A stretch of DNA of 64,000 bases. Origin: Patiria pectinifera (taxonomy: Eukaryota > Echinodermata > Asteroidea > Valvatida > Asterinidae). The notes under the pieces were generated by a model, which was not told the origin of the DNA, ran no database searches, and worked only from the letters and a program-made list of their open reading frames with translations. The stretch lies in NCBI GenBank assembly GCA_029964075.1, contig CM057136.1, positions 1,860,001-1,924,000 on the forward strand. The letters run 5' to 3'. Shown here one piece after another: positions 54,950 through 64,000 of the stretch (position 1 is its first letter; every line of letters starts with the position of its first letter). The position numbers and the translations under genes are program-made.

Positions 54950-55300
54950 AGGCTATGGCAAAAATGTGTGGCTGATTTTGGAGGATGCACTGAGGTCTTG
55001 GGCTGGACCTTGTGTTGTTTATACTCAGCCATGTATAAATGTTGGCCTAGATTCTACTTGAAATCCTCCGCATGATGTCACTGGCTCTGCCTCAACAAGG
55101 TGACGTACAGTAATTGCTGGAGGATTTGCAGGATTGAGGCAGTGGTCACCCCTCCAAGGACCACATCAAGAAATAAGGGAGGATCTTGGAGGGTTGAGGC
55201 TGTATGCAATTTTTACATGGAGGCAGTTGGAGGATTTTGCAGAATTGAAGTTGCATCCTATCAAAAAATGCCTAGGGAGTTAGGGTTTAAGAAGATGTAA
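54950..55300. repeat. Degenerate GGATTGAGGC / TTGGAGGATTT words
   Basis: GGATTGAGGCTATGG, TGGAGGATTTGCAGGATTG, GGAGGGTTGAGGCTG and TTGGAGGATTTTGCAG recur at irregular spacing. An old tandem repeat. Confidence 0.45.
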
Positions 55301-55335
55301 ATGGTATAATTTAGACATAAACGAAGATGTCATAC

Positions 55336-55405
55336 CAGTTAGCGCCATAGCTCTGCTCAACTCCTCTCGCAGGATTTCCAGAACCTTTCTAACCCCTGCC
55401 TCCCC
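55336..55405 (-). CDS. HAO1: Hydroxyacid oxidase exon 7
   Basis: After GTAAAG on the minus strand, 70 bp encodes [20 protein letters not shown] and ALTG, the usual penultimate helix of the enzyme, ending in phase 1 at GTATGA. It continues exon 6 (GLAYD) in phase 0. I did not find the following exon. Confidence 0.85.
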
Positions 55406-58400
55406 CTTTACATTGATGGAAACGAGAAAAGGGTGATAAATATTCTTCCAAAACGCACAAGGACTTCAAAATTAGCAGGTGCTTCTTTTTCTTGGAAGAT
55501 TAAAACAAAGTTGAACCACCCAGTGTTTTCATTAAAAACAAATTAATATGGGACTATTAAAAGGGACAGATGCGAGATGACGGGACAGGTTTTTTCCCTC
55601 CAATATCTTTGATCGTGTTTCCTTTTTGTTTTTAGTTATTCATATTTTTTAATAACAAACGTTCCATATTGCGTTTATATTGCGCATATCGTCACCGTTT
55701 TCACGAACAGCCACATACTATATATATTATGTTGATTTTGAAGAAAAGTGTTTTCGTTATAATCGCAAAAGAAGTTTCTCATATTTTAAAACTTCAAGAA
55801 ATACTACTTTGCAACAACTTTGTGCAGCAAGGAAACCATCACACGATTCTACGAGAGCTGAAGTTTTACATGAACCTGGTAATAAGACTTAATACAGCAG
55901 TTAATTAGTAAAAATTAATTAGTAAAGATATGTGGCTCTTCGTGAAAACGCAAATTCAGGTTTCCGAGATATTGGCCCTTTCTGTTCAACGTGTATTTCT
56001 ATAGGCGCGCGTGAGTACGCGCGCGCAGCTGAAAATGTAACAAAGATATGTGGCTCTTCGTGAAAACTCAAATCTCATTTGACCTACTTTTACGTATTTC
56101 CGTGCAATGGGTTTTGTACGCGTTCAAAGGGCCAAAATGTATGTGGCTCTTTGTGAAAACGCAAAATGCATTTATCGAGATTTCTGCCCCTTGCAACATT
56201 AATGTAACTTAGAAATGAATGATGTTTCGCTTACAGAAACATGTCAAAATGGTTAAGTACATTGTTTGAATGCGAAATATTGAAAAAATTCAAAATCGAA
56301 AAAAATGTAATTTTTGACATATGTGGCTCTTCGTGAAAACGGTGACGATATTGCGTTTATATTGCGTTTATATTGCGCAAATTCCATGTCAAAATATTCT
56401 TCCCCCCCAAAAAAAAAAAAAAAATATTGGGGCTCGAGTTGTTACGTCCGATTTCCCCATTGCAAACACCTAATCAGTTCATTCCAAAGTGACGACGCTC
56501 TGAAAATACAAAGAACTGGTTTATTTAAATTTGATAGGAAACAAAACCTACATCGTAAGCGAGTCCCCACAGTGCGGGTCGGCCGATGAAGACGGCTCGT
56601 GCTCCCAGAGCAAGGGCCTTGAGGACATCGGTGCCTTTACGCACTCCTCCGTCAAGATACACCTCCACGTTGGAGCCACGTACGGCGTTGACTACCTCGG
56701 GTAGAGCATCTATCTGTTGGGGAGATTTACCAAGATATGCCCTATACTTTAATGGTAGAAGATTTTAAAATCCTTGAAAAAAATAATTGCGACCTAATAT
56801 ATTAATGGTTATCGGAAGTGATTTTAATGAACTTATACTTGGGATGTTGAAAACGGAAAATTTCAGCCCATGGCATGTTCGTAACCGTTCTTTGTGTGTA
56901 TTGGCCAGATTGGAAAACATAACGACGTGGTCTAGTCTATAGGGAAGATGTTGCTAACGTTCGCCAACGTTCATGGCAAACAGTCGGCCCCACTTGCGCA
57001 ACCGTTCCCAACGTTGGCAAACGTTAGCTTTAGTGTAAAGCACATCGTCGCTAAACTTTATGGTTACAAAGACAGTGCGCGGAACCGTCGGCAGCCTGCG
57101 AGATAGTTTGCGTCTGTCTTGGTTGTCGGTGACATTTGCGGATGAAAAGTTTCCATATGTCTGCGTTGCAGATGGGTCTTGATTGCGCTGCTCTCTGCGT
57201 TTCTGACCTCGATATGGAAAGTATAGGCTTGATTTCCGGACCCCTGCAGTGTCTTCACAGAGGAACGCCCCTGAACGTAAGCGCATGGCGGCTATGACGT
57301 TCATGCCCTCAACTCTCTTTTTCACAGTTGATGTAATTAATGCAAGTATCCACTACGCCCAAAGCTATAACCTTCCTTTTGGGAAGGCGCTGATGTGGAT
57401 TTTTTTTAATTGCGTTCAAGTTATTTAACAAGCGCATTTTTATATTTGTACCTTTATAAGACATTACGAGTTTCTAATCTTGAAGATTACACTTCCTACA
57501 CTCACAGTCAACTATCGGCAACAAAGATTTTAAACACTTTCACATTTAATTTTGCTTGTACCAAAGATCGTATGGGGCAATCTAAGTGCTGGTACCCAGT
57601 CAAGTTACCCCAAATGGCAGAGTTGTAACCAAGTCATTTTTTCCAAGTCAAGTCAAGTCCCAAGTCAAATTTAAGCAAGTCAAGTCAAGTCTCAAGTCAA
57701 AAAAATAGCGACTCGATCGAGTCAACAACACTGCCAAACGGTGCTGCGCGTGTTTTTTTTTCTCTCATGTTTACCGTAGCTGGTACCCCGTCCAGTTGAC
57801 GGCCGCCATGATTTGACACCCAAATGGCAGACACACCGCGCTTGACTGCTTCACTGGCATCTTCAGCTGCACGAGGATAAACAACATACCAGATTCAATC
57901 CAAACTTTATTTTGCACACATTTCTCGCCGGCTTTTTTGTGAGCCAACACGCATAATGTTACACACTTAGGCAAAACATAAATAGCCAAACCATAGTTAA
58001 TTTTCAGATCAGGGATCCTTGGTGGATCTGGATGTAGTTTTTGTACCAAAACGTACGCGTAACTATCATTTTCAGACTTATTTGACTCACCAGTGAGTAT
58101 GCCTTTCAGTACGATCGGCAAAGTGGTCAGGTCTCGAAGCCATTCGAGGTCATCCCATGTCAGTGAGGGGTCAAGTGTCATTCTGTCTTCAGAATCGAGG
58201 TAAGAACCACCGGGAACGACGAATTGCGGAAACCTGCAATAGAAGAGTGATATACATTCTCGTACCATGCATGTATGAAAATTATTTGATATTATTTTTA
58301 GTAAATCTTACTAAAAAGTGCACTTCTTGAAACATTAAAAAATATTCCATGCTCTTGAGGGCGCTGTTGCTGTGAGTCATTTCAGGAAGACAACGTTTTG

Positions 58401-61400
58401 TTCAGGGTTTTTCTGTTCAAGTTGTTGGTCAAAAGAGCTCGCAGAATGTGTAGCCTGCGTGATGATGAGGTAGCCTAAGCCGATCCTACTGCAAGATCAC
58501 CCAGTCCAATCTTACATACCTATAGTGTGGACATGGGGGGATTCCTTATGTCGACCTGGCTCAGTCCACTGCAGAAGGTTAATACAACCTGCATCGTGTG
58601 ACAAAGGTATCAAGGTTAGCACACTCACGTCAAATCCGGAGGTTCAACAGCCGGGCCAGTGCGCCGCCTTTCCACCCCATTCCCTGTCACTGGCTGATCC
58701 ACCGTCAGCACGATCCCCTTGAAGCCCGCCCTCTCGGTCCTTTTGACCAGCCACTCGGCGTGCGAGGTAAGCCTGTCCATGCTGGTCCTGTCACAAAAGA
58801 CGTTGAGCTGCTGGAACAGCGGTGTTTCGGGCCCAACGGCTGCGGCTATGTCTTCCAGAGGCTTGTTGGACCACATGCTGAGCCCCATTGCGGAACCAAC
58901 ACTGGCTACGCCTACGGAACACGTGCAAATGGCGTTACCGCCTGAACGCTTTGGGTGCGTTCGAGCATGTTACTCGTGCTAACAGGAGTATACTCTTGAG
59001 CACACGAACGGCAGGAGTACGACCCGAGGGTAAGCGAGTATTGCAAGAGTGTACTCAGACCTAGTCTAGGAGCTAGACGTTTCATGGTTTGTTTGATACG
59101 CGATAACCCTCCGCCGCGATAGGTGCCGCCGCGAGAGGCCGCTATCCCGACCAACCAATATCGCCCGCGGACTTGTAAGTATCAACGTTAGGGCATCTCA
59201 TTTTGGTTGTGTAATGCGCGCGCACCAGTTTGGCGTAATATATGCAGCAAGCAATTCTAAAAATTCATAGTAGTTCCGAAGCAAACTCTAATTTCCATTC
59301 CAGTACTATATAACAGATACAGCAAGACTTTTGTGCAACCTCACTGGTTAGCTTTTTTGTGTGTGTGTTTAGTATGCTTGGGACTAAAAATGGGCCGTAA
59401 TTGCCCGCAGAAGACGCGCATGCGCTGCAGTTTCGGGGAGATTTCAGGAGATGCCCTAGACACGCGCACGCACTCTGTGCAAACCCGCGGGTCGTACTCC
59501 TGCCGTTCGTGTGCTCAGGAGTATACTCGTGTTAACACGAGTAGCACGCTCGAACGCACCCTGGGAGTATTATACTCTTGCACCGAGAGTAATGCGCACG
59601 CAACATTTTCTTGCGCTAGTATACAGGGTGTTTCAATAAAAAGGAAACCCAAATTTAAAGAACCAGTATGGACAGACTAAATGTTTACTGGCTTTAAAAC
59701 TGGTATCATCTGAAAGCGTAATCTCTATGCTTTTCAATGATACCTTGTTTACATTTCCAGGGTCATGCATCACTGAGCGCCACTGTCTTGAGATTTTGAT
59801 GCAAAATTGCAGTTGGTTCACTTTCATGTCAAACACAATAGGCATGGTGTGCATGAGAATAAGTATCCAAGAAGAAGACACGAGTGCATAAAATGAAACA
59901 AAAAAAACCAAGTCGGGTTGGTTTCAAAACTGGATTTTATTGTTTGTCATGAATTTCTCGTTTTGACCAAGCCACGTTCAAAACAATGTGCCATTTTCCC
60001 GAGGATTAACATTCAAGCCATTTCACAGGCATTTCCGTAACAATAGGCACACCGTGCCCAGTGGGGTTTTTTTTATGAAAGCGAACCAACTGCATTTTTT
60101 GCATCCAGGTTTCAAGACAATGATGCTCAGTGATGCATGACTCAGAAAACCTAAACATGGTATCATTGACAAGCATAGAGATTACGCTTTCAGATGATAC
60201 CAGTTTAATAGCCAGTAAACATATCGTCTGTCCATACTCATTCTTTGAAGTTGGGTTTCCTTTTTTTTTAAACACCCTGTATAGCAAGAGTAACACGCGG
60301 CGAACGCACCCCTCTAGCTGGCAACACGCATGCACTGTCTTGTCTACGTAGTCGCCGTCCAAACCATTTGCATGTCACGTGAGGCGTCAGGATCAAAATT
60401 AATCACTGGATCTAGGAACTTTATAGACCTTTCTGCGCTGGTTGGCAAACTGCATGTTTGCCAACCTCGGCCTGCAAAAGTATGGAAGGTCCAACACTGC
60501 AAAAATGAAGAAGAGTTATTAAAGATCACCAAAATATTATTTGATACTTGAAAATACAACATTTTCAACAAAGCTACAACATAATTCCCACATATGTCTT
60601 TTTACCATGTGTTGGTGGCGTTATGAGGACTTTTTTTGGAACAATGTGTTGCCAACCACGGCTTCAATTTATGCGCTTACGGCAGCCCATACAAAATGGC
60701 GCCAATGTTTACAAACAAAAGAAAGGCCTATGGTAGCAGACCAGTAAATAAACTTCCATAGACCCCAATGGTAAATGCTCCCACTTCAAAATTCGGGGAA
60801 AATACTAACAACTATCTCCAAGGTGTTCGCGACCCACATCAAATTAAAGCTTATTTCATCATCTTTCATTTTCTTTTCAATTTTCGGGGGGTCAACTGAT
60901 GACTTTTAGGAGAAATTTCCATCTGAAGATGATCACCCCTGAAAATAGTCCTGAAGCCCATCGCCATTTTGAAAAACGATGCCTACATTCCATTGCAAAA
61001 TAGAGCGCTTTTAGGGTCCAAATTACATCAAAATTACACAGAACTGCAAACTCCCTGTCCTGTGCACGGCTTCCACCCATATTTTTTACAAACCCTCAAG
61101 TTCATGGCCCACAACATGCTCAAATACTGAAGATTTTGAGGGCATGCAAATCGTGATTTGGCCGGCGCAGGCAATTTCGGACCGATTTACTGGTCTGCAC
61201 CCCTATAACAACAATATGAGGCACGGCGGTTCGGGAAGCTGACATGAGGCATGACCAATTTCTGACGTCATCCGTTTGGTAAACTTAAATTGCCCGCGTA
61301 TACTTCTTGAAGTCTTCCCAAATTCTCAAAACATCATTCAGAAAACTGTCACTGCCGTACCTTTAGCGGTTGCTATTTCTGCCTCTGGATGCAGCATACC

Positions 61401-62451
61401 ATGGCTGGATGATGGGCAAACCCCGATTGGAAGCTCCAGACGATGACCCAGGAGACTGATACTGAGATCTCGCTGGGAAACATTGCGTAAATAACGAGGT
61501 CGTAGCCGATACCTGGATTGAGATTGATCACACAAATTAATAATGATATGCGAAGTTATGGTGGCTAGTCACAAGCCTGAATTTGCCGAACTGAATGCTA
61601 CCCGAAGTAATGAAGTTAACAATAATTCGTAGCGGCTCCTTTCTGAACATGATTGAGAATTTGTATTTGGAGGCGACAAATTAAAACTCATCACTGCGGC
61701 CTGAATATGAACGGAGTGAAAAGATTCCCCCAAAAGTTCCAATTTTATGTAATTTAGGTGCAGTATTTTGGAAGCAGTATTTTGGAAGTCATCACAACGC
61801 TCTGTCAGCTTGTGGACGTCTTCAGGGCATACCGTGGCTCGGCCAACCCCAAGATTGGAGTACTCGCACTTACAATTCTTTTGCACAAGCTTCCCCCTGC
61901 TAGCTGTTGGCATGCATGCACCTTAAAAAGCTTCACCTGAGCGTTAACATCCAGAAGTGGACTTTGCCAAATACCGGCGTAGATGTAGATAAGGACATGG
62001 AAAATGTATACAAAGTCTTGAATCTGGACCGATCCAGTAAGCACCGCCCCATGGTGTACTGACCAATCACAGACGTGATTTATGTCCGACGTGCGTGCAC
62101 AGAAGTCCGACATGCGTGCACGCGCGTATGATGCGCGCGGCAGGAAAATACAGCGTGGCATTGGAGAGGAGCACGTGGTAATTTGCCCACGTGCGCAGTG
62201 GGCGGGGCTTACTGGATCGGTCCATTGGAGGGCAAAGGGTGAAGTGTTAAGGTATTATGTTGTCATGTACGTACTGTTCTAGTTGCGGCTAGCAAACGAT
62301 TTTGGAACATTTACCTTTGGAAAGCCAATGCGTTGTCAGCCAACGTTTGTTCCGAGTCTGCTCCCGATCTGAAATACTGCCACCATGGCTCAGAAGACTT
62401 GCTCCTCAAGTACTGCTCGAAGTCTTGCACAGTGATAGGTCCCGATGCCAT
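55336..62451 (-). CDS. HAO1: (S)-2-hydroxyacid oxidase (glycolate oxidase family) gene
   Basis: Seven exons with matching GT/AG borders and phases encode about 346 residues of an FMN-dependent alpha-hydroxyacid oxidase, which oxidises glycolate or longer 2-hydroxyacids to 2-oxoacids with release of hydrogen peroxide, normally in peroxisomes. Family motifs in order: [86 protein letters not shown] and FIGRP. Catalytic Lys, His and Arg of the KG, SNHGGR motifs are present. Family length is about 365-370, so a last exon of ~20-25 codons (with any peroxisomal C-terminus) is missing from view. HAO1 versus HAO2 orthology cannot be settled. Confidence 0.9.
55689..56349. mobile_element. TIR element with internal TGTGGCTCTTCGTGAAAAC repeats
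   Basis: TCGTCACCGTTTTCACGAA and its inverse TTCGTGAAAACGGTGACGA bound 661 bp in intron 6 of the oxidase gene. The phrase TGTGGCTCTTCGTGAAAAC also occurs at 55931, 56046 and 56143 in direct orientation. Both flanks carry ATATTGCGTTTATATTGCG, an 11-bp tandem repeat. Confidence 0.7.
56552..56713 (-). CDS. HAO1: Hydroxyacid oxidase exon 6
   Basis: 162 bp between CCCCAACAG and GTAGGT, phase 0 at both sides. It encodes [39 protein letters not shown] and GLAYD: the FMN phosphate-binding DGGVR and GRP loops. Confidence 0.95.
56940..57330. other. Intron 5 segment with GTTAGC / CGTTGG palindromes and an open frame
   Basis: A 123-codon frame on the minus strand (56954-57325) has a basic composition and no domain I know. 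Its left part contains GCTAACGTTCGCCAACGTT and CCAACGTTGGCAAACGTTAGC, an inverted pair, so it may be the edge of a repeat rather than a gene. Confidence 0.3.
57618..57730. repeat. CAGAGTTGTAAC fragment with CAAGTC array
   Basis: Begins CAGAGTTGTAACCAAGTC, the same 12-bp end as the TCGAGTC hAT-like MITEs, but the array is CAAGTCAAGTC instead of ACTCGACTCGAG, changing to ACTCGATCGAGTCAACAAC at the end. No opposite end was found; a truncated sister element in intron 5. Confidence 0.65.
57775..57866 (-). CDS. HAO1: Hydroxyacid oxidase exon 5
   Basis: 92 bp after CTCGTGCAG encodes [20 protein letters not shown] and [10 protein letters not shown], ending in phase 0 at GTAAAC. It holds the catalytic His and Arg (SNHGGR). 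Confidence 0.95.
58091..58233 (-). CDS. HAO1: Hydroxyacid oxidase exon 4
   Basis: 143 bp after CTATTGCAG encodes [39 protein letters not shown] and IVLKGILT, ending in GTGAGT. DPSLTW.D..WL...T.LPIVLKGI is a family signature; the Lys binds FMN. Confidence 0.95.
58282..58450 (+). repeat. Internal fragment of the GGTTTTCCCGGC family in oxidase intron 3
   Basis: AAAAGTGCACTTCTT, CCATGCTCTT-GAGGGCGCTGTT, TCATTTCAGGAAGACA and TTCAGGGTTTTTCTGTTCAAG match the family at 14.11-14.24 kb. No ends are present. Confidence 0.65.
58629..58911 (-). CDS. HAO1: Hydroxyacid oxidase exon 3
   Basis: 283 bp after TTCCGTAG encodes [64 protein letters not shown] and EPPDLT. The family pattern is clear, but the usual QLY(V/I)YKDR reads QLNVFCDR, and the segment after DR is about 7 residues longer than in human HAO1. 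The acceptor lies only ~42 bp from a TIR element. Confidence 0.9.
58953..59561. mobile_element. TIR element GGGTGCGTTCGAGC in oxidase intron 2, 609 bp
   Basis: GGGTGCGTTCGAGC...GGAGTATACTC...CGAACGGCAGGAGTACGAC (58953-59023) is matched in reverse by 59491-59561, TIRs of about 70 bp. A copy of the 1951-2140 repeat (59061-59250) lies inside. Target duplication not resolved. Confidence 0.75.
59061..59250. repeat. Dispersed repeat, copy 2 (partner at 1.95 kb)
   Basis: Same order of words as 1951-2140. Here it is bracketed by the 70-bp TIRs, so it may be the core of that element; the copy at 1.95 kb would then have lost the TIRs. Confidence 0.6.
59632..60281. mobile_element. Mariner-like MITE with long inverted arms, 646 bp
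   Basis: Flanked by TA at 59632-59633 and 60280-60281. Starts CAGGGTGTTTCAATAAAAAG and ends CTTTTTTTTTAAACACCCTG-type inverse. Further inside, ACTGGCTTTAAAACTGG..., GATTACGCTTTCAGATGATACC and TGCATCACTGAGC are paired with their inverses, so each arm is about 250-300 bp. TA duplication and the CAGGGTGTTTC end fit Tc1/mariner. Confidence 0.8.
60282..61360. other. Remainder of oxidase intron 2
   Basis: A second GCGAACGCACCCC at 60301 suggests another end of the neighbouring TIR family. A short inverted GTTGGCAAACTGCATGTTTGCCAAC hairpin is at 60440-60464. CATCTTTCATTTTCTTTTCAATTTT near 60850 is the inverse of a phrase of the 38.9-kb repeat. No exon recognised. Confidence 0.45.
61361..61512 (-). 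CDS. HAO1: Hydroxyacid oxidase exon 2
   Basis: 152 bp after CTCAATCCAG encodes [40 protein letters not shown] and [10 protein letters not shown], ending at GTACGG in phase 1. RPR.L..V..RD......G....PIG..P...............E...A is the family's substrate-proximal region. Confidence 0.95.
61513..62314. other. Oxidase intron 1
   Basis: Contains a TIR element at 62026-62223 and otherwise no recognised exon. Short open frames here do not resemble the oxidase. Confidence 0.5.
62026..62223. mobile_element. TIR element GGACCGATCCAGTAAGC, 198 bp
   Basis: GGACCGATCCAGTAAGCACC and its near-inverse GGGGCTTACTGGATCGGTCC bound the segment. Two CACGTG palindromes (62173, 62188) lie inside, in GCACGTGGTAATTTGCCCACGTGC. 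No clear target duplication. Confidence 0.7.
62315..62451 (-). CDS. HAO1: Hydroxyacid oxidase exon 1
   Basis: 137 bp from ATG (62449-62451) encodes [40 protein letters not shown] and ALAFQ, ending at GTAAAT in phase 2. This ATG is the first in frame, and the length before YFRSGA fits the family. The Tyr of QYFRSGA is the conserved active-site Tyr of the N-terminus. Confidence 0.95.
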
Positions 62452-62500
62452 TTTGACTCACTGGTATATTAAAGAAGCTGGTCGACCATCAAAATGACTG
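62452..62500 (-). promoter_or_regulatory. Presumed 5' untranslated/promoter-proximal region of the oxidase gene
   Basis: TTTAATATACC lies about 25 bp upstream of the ATG on the minus strand, too close for a normal TATA box, so it is more likely part of the leader. No transcription start can be fixed. Confidence 0.25.
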
Positions 62501-62941
62501 TACAGCCTGTCAAAAAAAATGGTACAATCGAAAACGATTTTTTTTTCAATATTAAATCTCAACATATTAAGTAAGTCGTTTTGAGCATCACATTAAAGAA
62601 AAAAGACCAGGCTTCCCGATACTTTTTGTTTCATCTCATTTGCTTTTGTCAACCCAGAGATACTTCCAGTTTACTGCGGAACACAAAAATCGAGTTTGTA
62701 CCACAGTACTCGAAACAACTCTGCCCATGCATAAAAGTGGCACAAAATCGATTTTGGTGTATCGCACTAAATTGATTATATCTCTGAATTGACAAAAGCA
62801 AATAAGATCAAACAAACACTATTGGAAAGCCCAGTCTTTGTTCTTTAATATTATACCAAGTAAGAATGACTTATTTTGAAATTTCATATTTAACCAGTTT
62901 TTGTCTTCCGATTGTACCATTGTTTTTTTAGACAGGCTGTA
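62501..62941. mobile_element. Mariner-like MITE upstream of the oxidase gene, 437 bp
   Basis: TA at 62501-62502 and 62940-62941 flank CAGCCTGTCAAAAAAAATGG and its inverse ending GACAGGCTG. Inside, TGGTACAATCG, CTTTTTGTTTCATCTCATTTG and GCTTTTGTCAA are paired with inverses, so nearly the whole element is a hairpin of ~210-bp arms. It begins 50 bp upstream of the oxidase start codon. Confidence 0.85.
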
Positions 62942-62954
62942 GTCTGAGTATCAC

Positions 62955-63345
62955 CACCGGCGGCGGAACCGGGGGGGGGGGGCAGTTGCCCCCACTTTTG
63001 AATAGGTAGCTATTTTGCCCCACACACACACACACACACACATCTTTTACCAGGAGCGATTTTTTTTATTTTTTTAAAAACAAGGTTAATTAAAATGATA
63101 CAAGAGGTAAAACAGATTTTTGAACACGTGTCTCATTTACAGGGCCCTATTAATAGTATTATGTACTACAATGTATCTTTTGCTCAGAAAATATTGGTTA
63201 AAGTGGTCAGAAATTGCCTCAGATCGCACCACAGAGCATCTAGAATCCAATTTTTTCGGGGCCCTTAAGCGGGCCCCGAACCCCACGCCTCAAGGGTATG
63301 TTCCCCCACTTTTGAAAAGCGATTGACACCCCTGGTTGGGGTTGA
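62955..63345. repeat. Dispersed repeat with GCCCCCACTTTTGAA ends
   Basis: TTGCCCCCACTTTTGAA near 62987 recurs as TTCCCCCACTTTTGAAAAG near 63301. The block GCACCACAGAGCATCTAGAA and TTCGGGGCCCTTAAGC (63217-63280) matches 27715-27790. It also contains (CA)n at 63022-63042. Confidence 0.6.
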
Positions 63346-63454
63346 AATTTGACAATAGGACTTATTATAATTAGTCAATAATTTGACTTATACTTAAGTG
63401 AGTATGGCGACACAAAATTAGAAAAATGATACGAAAAATAAGGATATACCGTAA

Positions 63455-63565
63455 TTTTCGAAATATAAGCCGGGCGGTGTATAAGCCGCAGCACGCAAAA
63501 ATCTGCAAATTAAGATCTGAAGTCGGCGTATATAAGCCGCACCCACCGCAGCGGTTCAATTTTGT
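63455..63565. repeat. TATAAGCCGC repeat fragment
   Basis: ATATAAGCCGGGCGGTGTATAAGCCGCAGC near 63463-63492 and TATATAAGCCGCACCC near 63529. The CCGTAATTTTCGAAATATAAGCCG beginning (63448) resembles ends of a DNA-transposon MITE type that is widespread in animals. Clear opposite ends were not found. Confidence 0.45.
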
Positions 63566-64000
63566 AAGGCCTCCAAATTCTAGTCAAAAAGCTCTGGACC
63601 AGTTTCAGTTACACTACAGAAGCTATAAAAGGGCCACAAAATTTATATCAATTCATTTTCAATCGATACACTTACAAACAAATATGGACATTGATGATGA
63701 GAAATAAACACCGGGAACTGCTGCCGGCTGCCCCGTCCGGTCCCCGGCCTTAAAAGTTAGTGCATGGCCGGCCAGGCAGCCTGCGCCACGCCGGTGAATG
63801 ACAAAATTTTCCCGCAGTACGTGAGAGAGTATGCAACCCACCGTGTGTTGTCTGACTGGAGCACTACAAATCTTGCTTTTGTACGTGGCAACAGATGCTG
63901 ACTTGTTTTTTCCTAAGAATAAACAGGTCCCCTTTTACCTCAAAACTTTTCAAATTTTTGTGATTACTAGCGAATAGTAACGTAAAAAATTCAAGTTTTG
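63566..64000. other. Right edge of window, no gene recognised
   Basis: GC-rich patch at 63710-63790 with GGCCGGCCAGGCAGCCTGC. No supported exon. Confidence 0.35.

Noticed and set aside
58719-58982. Plus-strand frames over oxidase exon 3
   Set aside because: Shadows of the minus-strand exon, which has matching family motifs.
63120-63326. 68-codon frame near the right edge as a gene
   Set aside because: Its second half is the dispersed GCACCACAGAGCATCTA repeat also found at 27.7 kb.
1-64000. CRISPR arrays, bacterial operons, rRNA or tRNA genes
   Set aside because: No regular spacer-repeat structure, no ribosomal or tRNA-like conserved boxes were seen; exon structure and transposons show an animal genome.

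Overview
This window is a gene-poor, transposon-rich piece of an animal genome. The evidence is split coding exons with GT/AG borders, secreted-protein domains (C-type lectin, PAN/apple, F5/8 type C), a peroxisomal (S)-2-hydroxyacid oxidase gene, a LINE with a (TTA)n tail, a Penelope-like element, and many short terminal-inverted-repeat (TIR) elements. The combination fits a marine invertebrate, most likely a deuterostome (echinoderm, hemichordate or amphioxus). The species cannot be fixed from the sequence alone.

Layout. Positions 1-10.5 kb hold the remains of a C-type lectin (CTLD) gene cluster. One upstream block is present at least four times, twice followed by a signal-peptide first exon. 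A CTLD+PAN exon with an in-frame stop lies at 3.36-3.83 kb. The cluster is split by a piggyBac-like MITE, a hAT-like MITE, a MULE-like MITE and a nearly full-length LINE. From 12.3 to 22.8 kb there is a nest of one element family with GGTTTTCCCGGC ends. From 23.9 to 26.3 kb there are further MITEs, one nested in another. A small two-exon gene 3' end lies at 26.65-26.90 kb and has a decayed inverted copy at 52.3-52.7 kb. The last two exons of a gene ending in an F5/8 type C (discoidin) domain are at 28.35-30.2 kb, and their intron contains a ~1-kb inverted repeat. From 32.2 to 34.4 kb is a cluster of hairpins with a small hAT element. At 34.7-35.2 kb is a LINE reverse-transcriptase fossil. From 37.4 to 42.3 kb are two satellite-like arrays with higher-order structure: TGACC units in ~124-bp periods, and a 46-bp unit with a 16-bp perfect palindrome in 138/184-bp super-units. 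A 5'-truncated Penelope-like element is at 44.5-46.4 kb. From 46.5 to 55 kb are dispersed repeats and nested MITEs.

The best preserved gene is the hydroxyacid oxidase on the minus strand: seven exons from 62451 down to 55336 with consistent splice phases. It covers about 346 codons; a final short exon was not found. Its introns and upstream flank hold several TIR elements.

No operon-like cooperation is expected or seen. The lectin, discoidin-domain and oxidase genes look independent. What links the regions is repeated insertion of non-autonomous transposons, several with perfect target-site duplications that allow superfamily assignment and relative dating by nesting.
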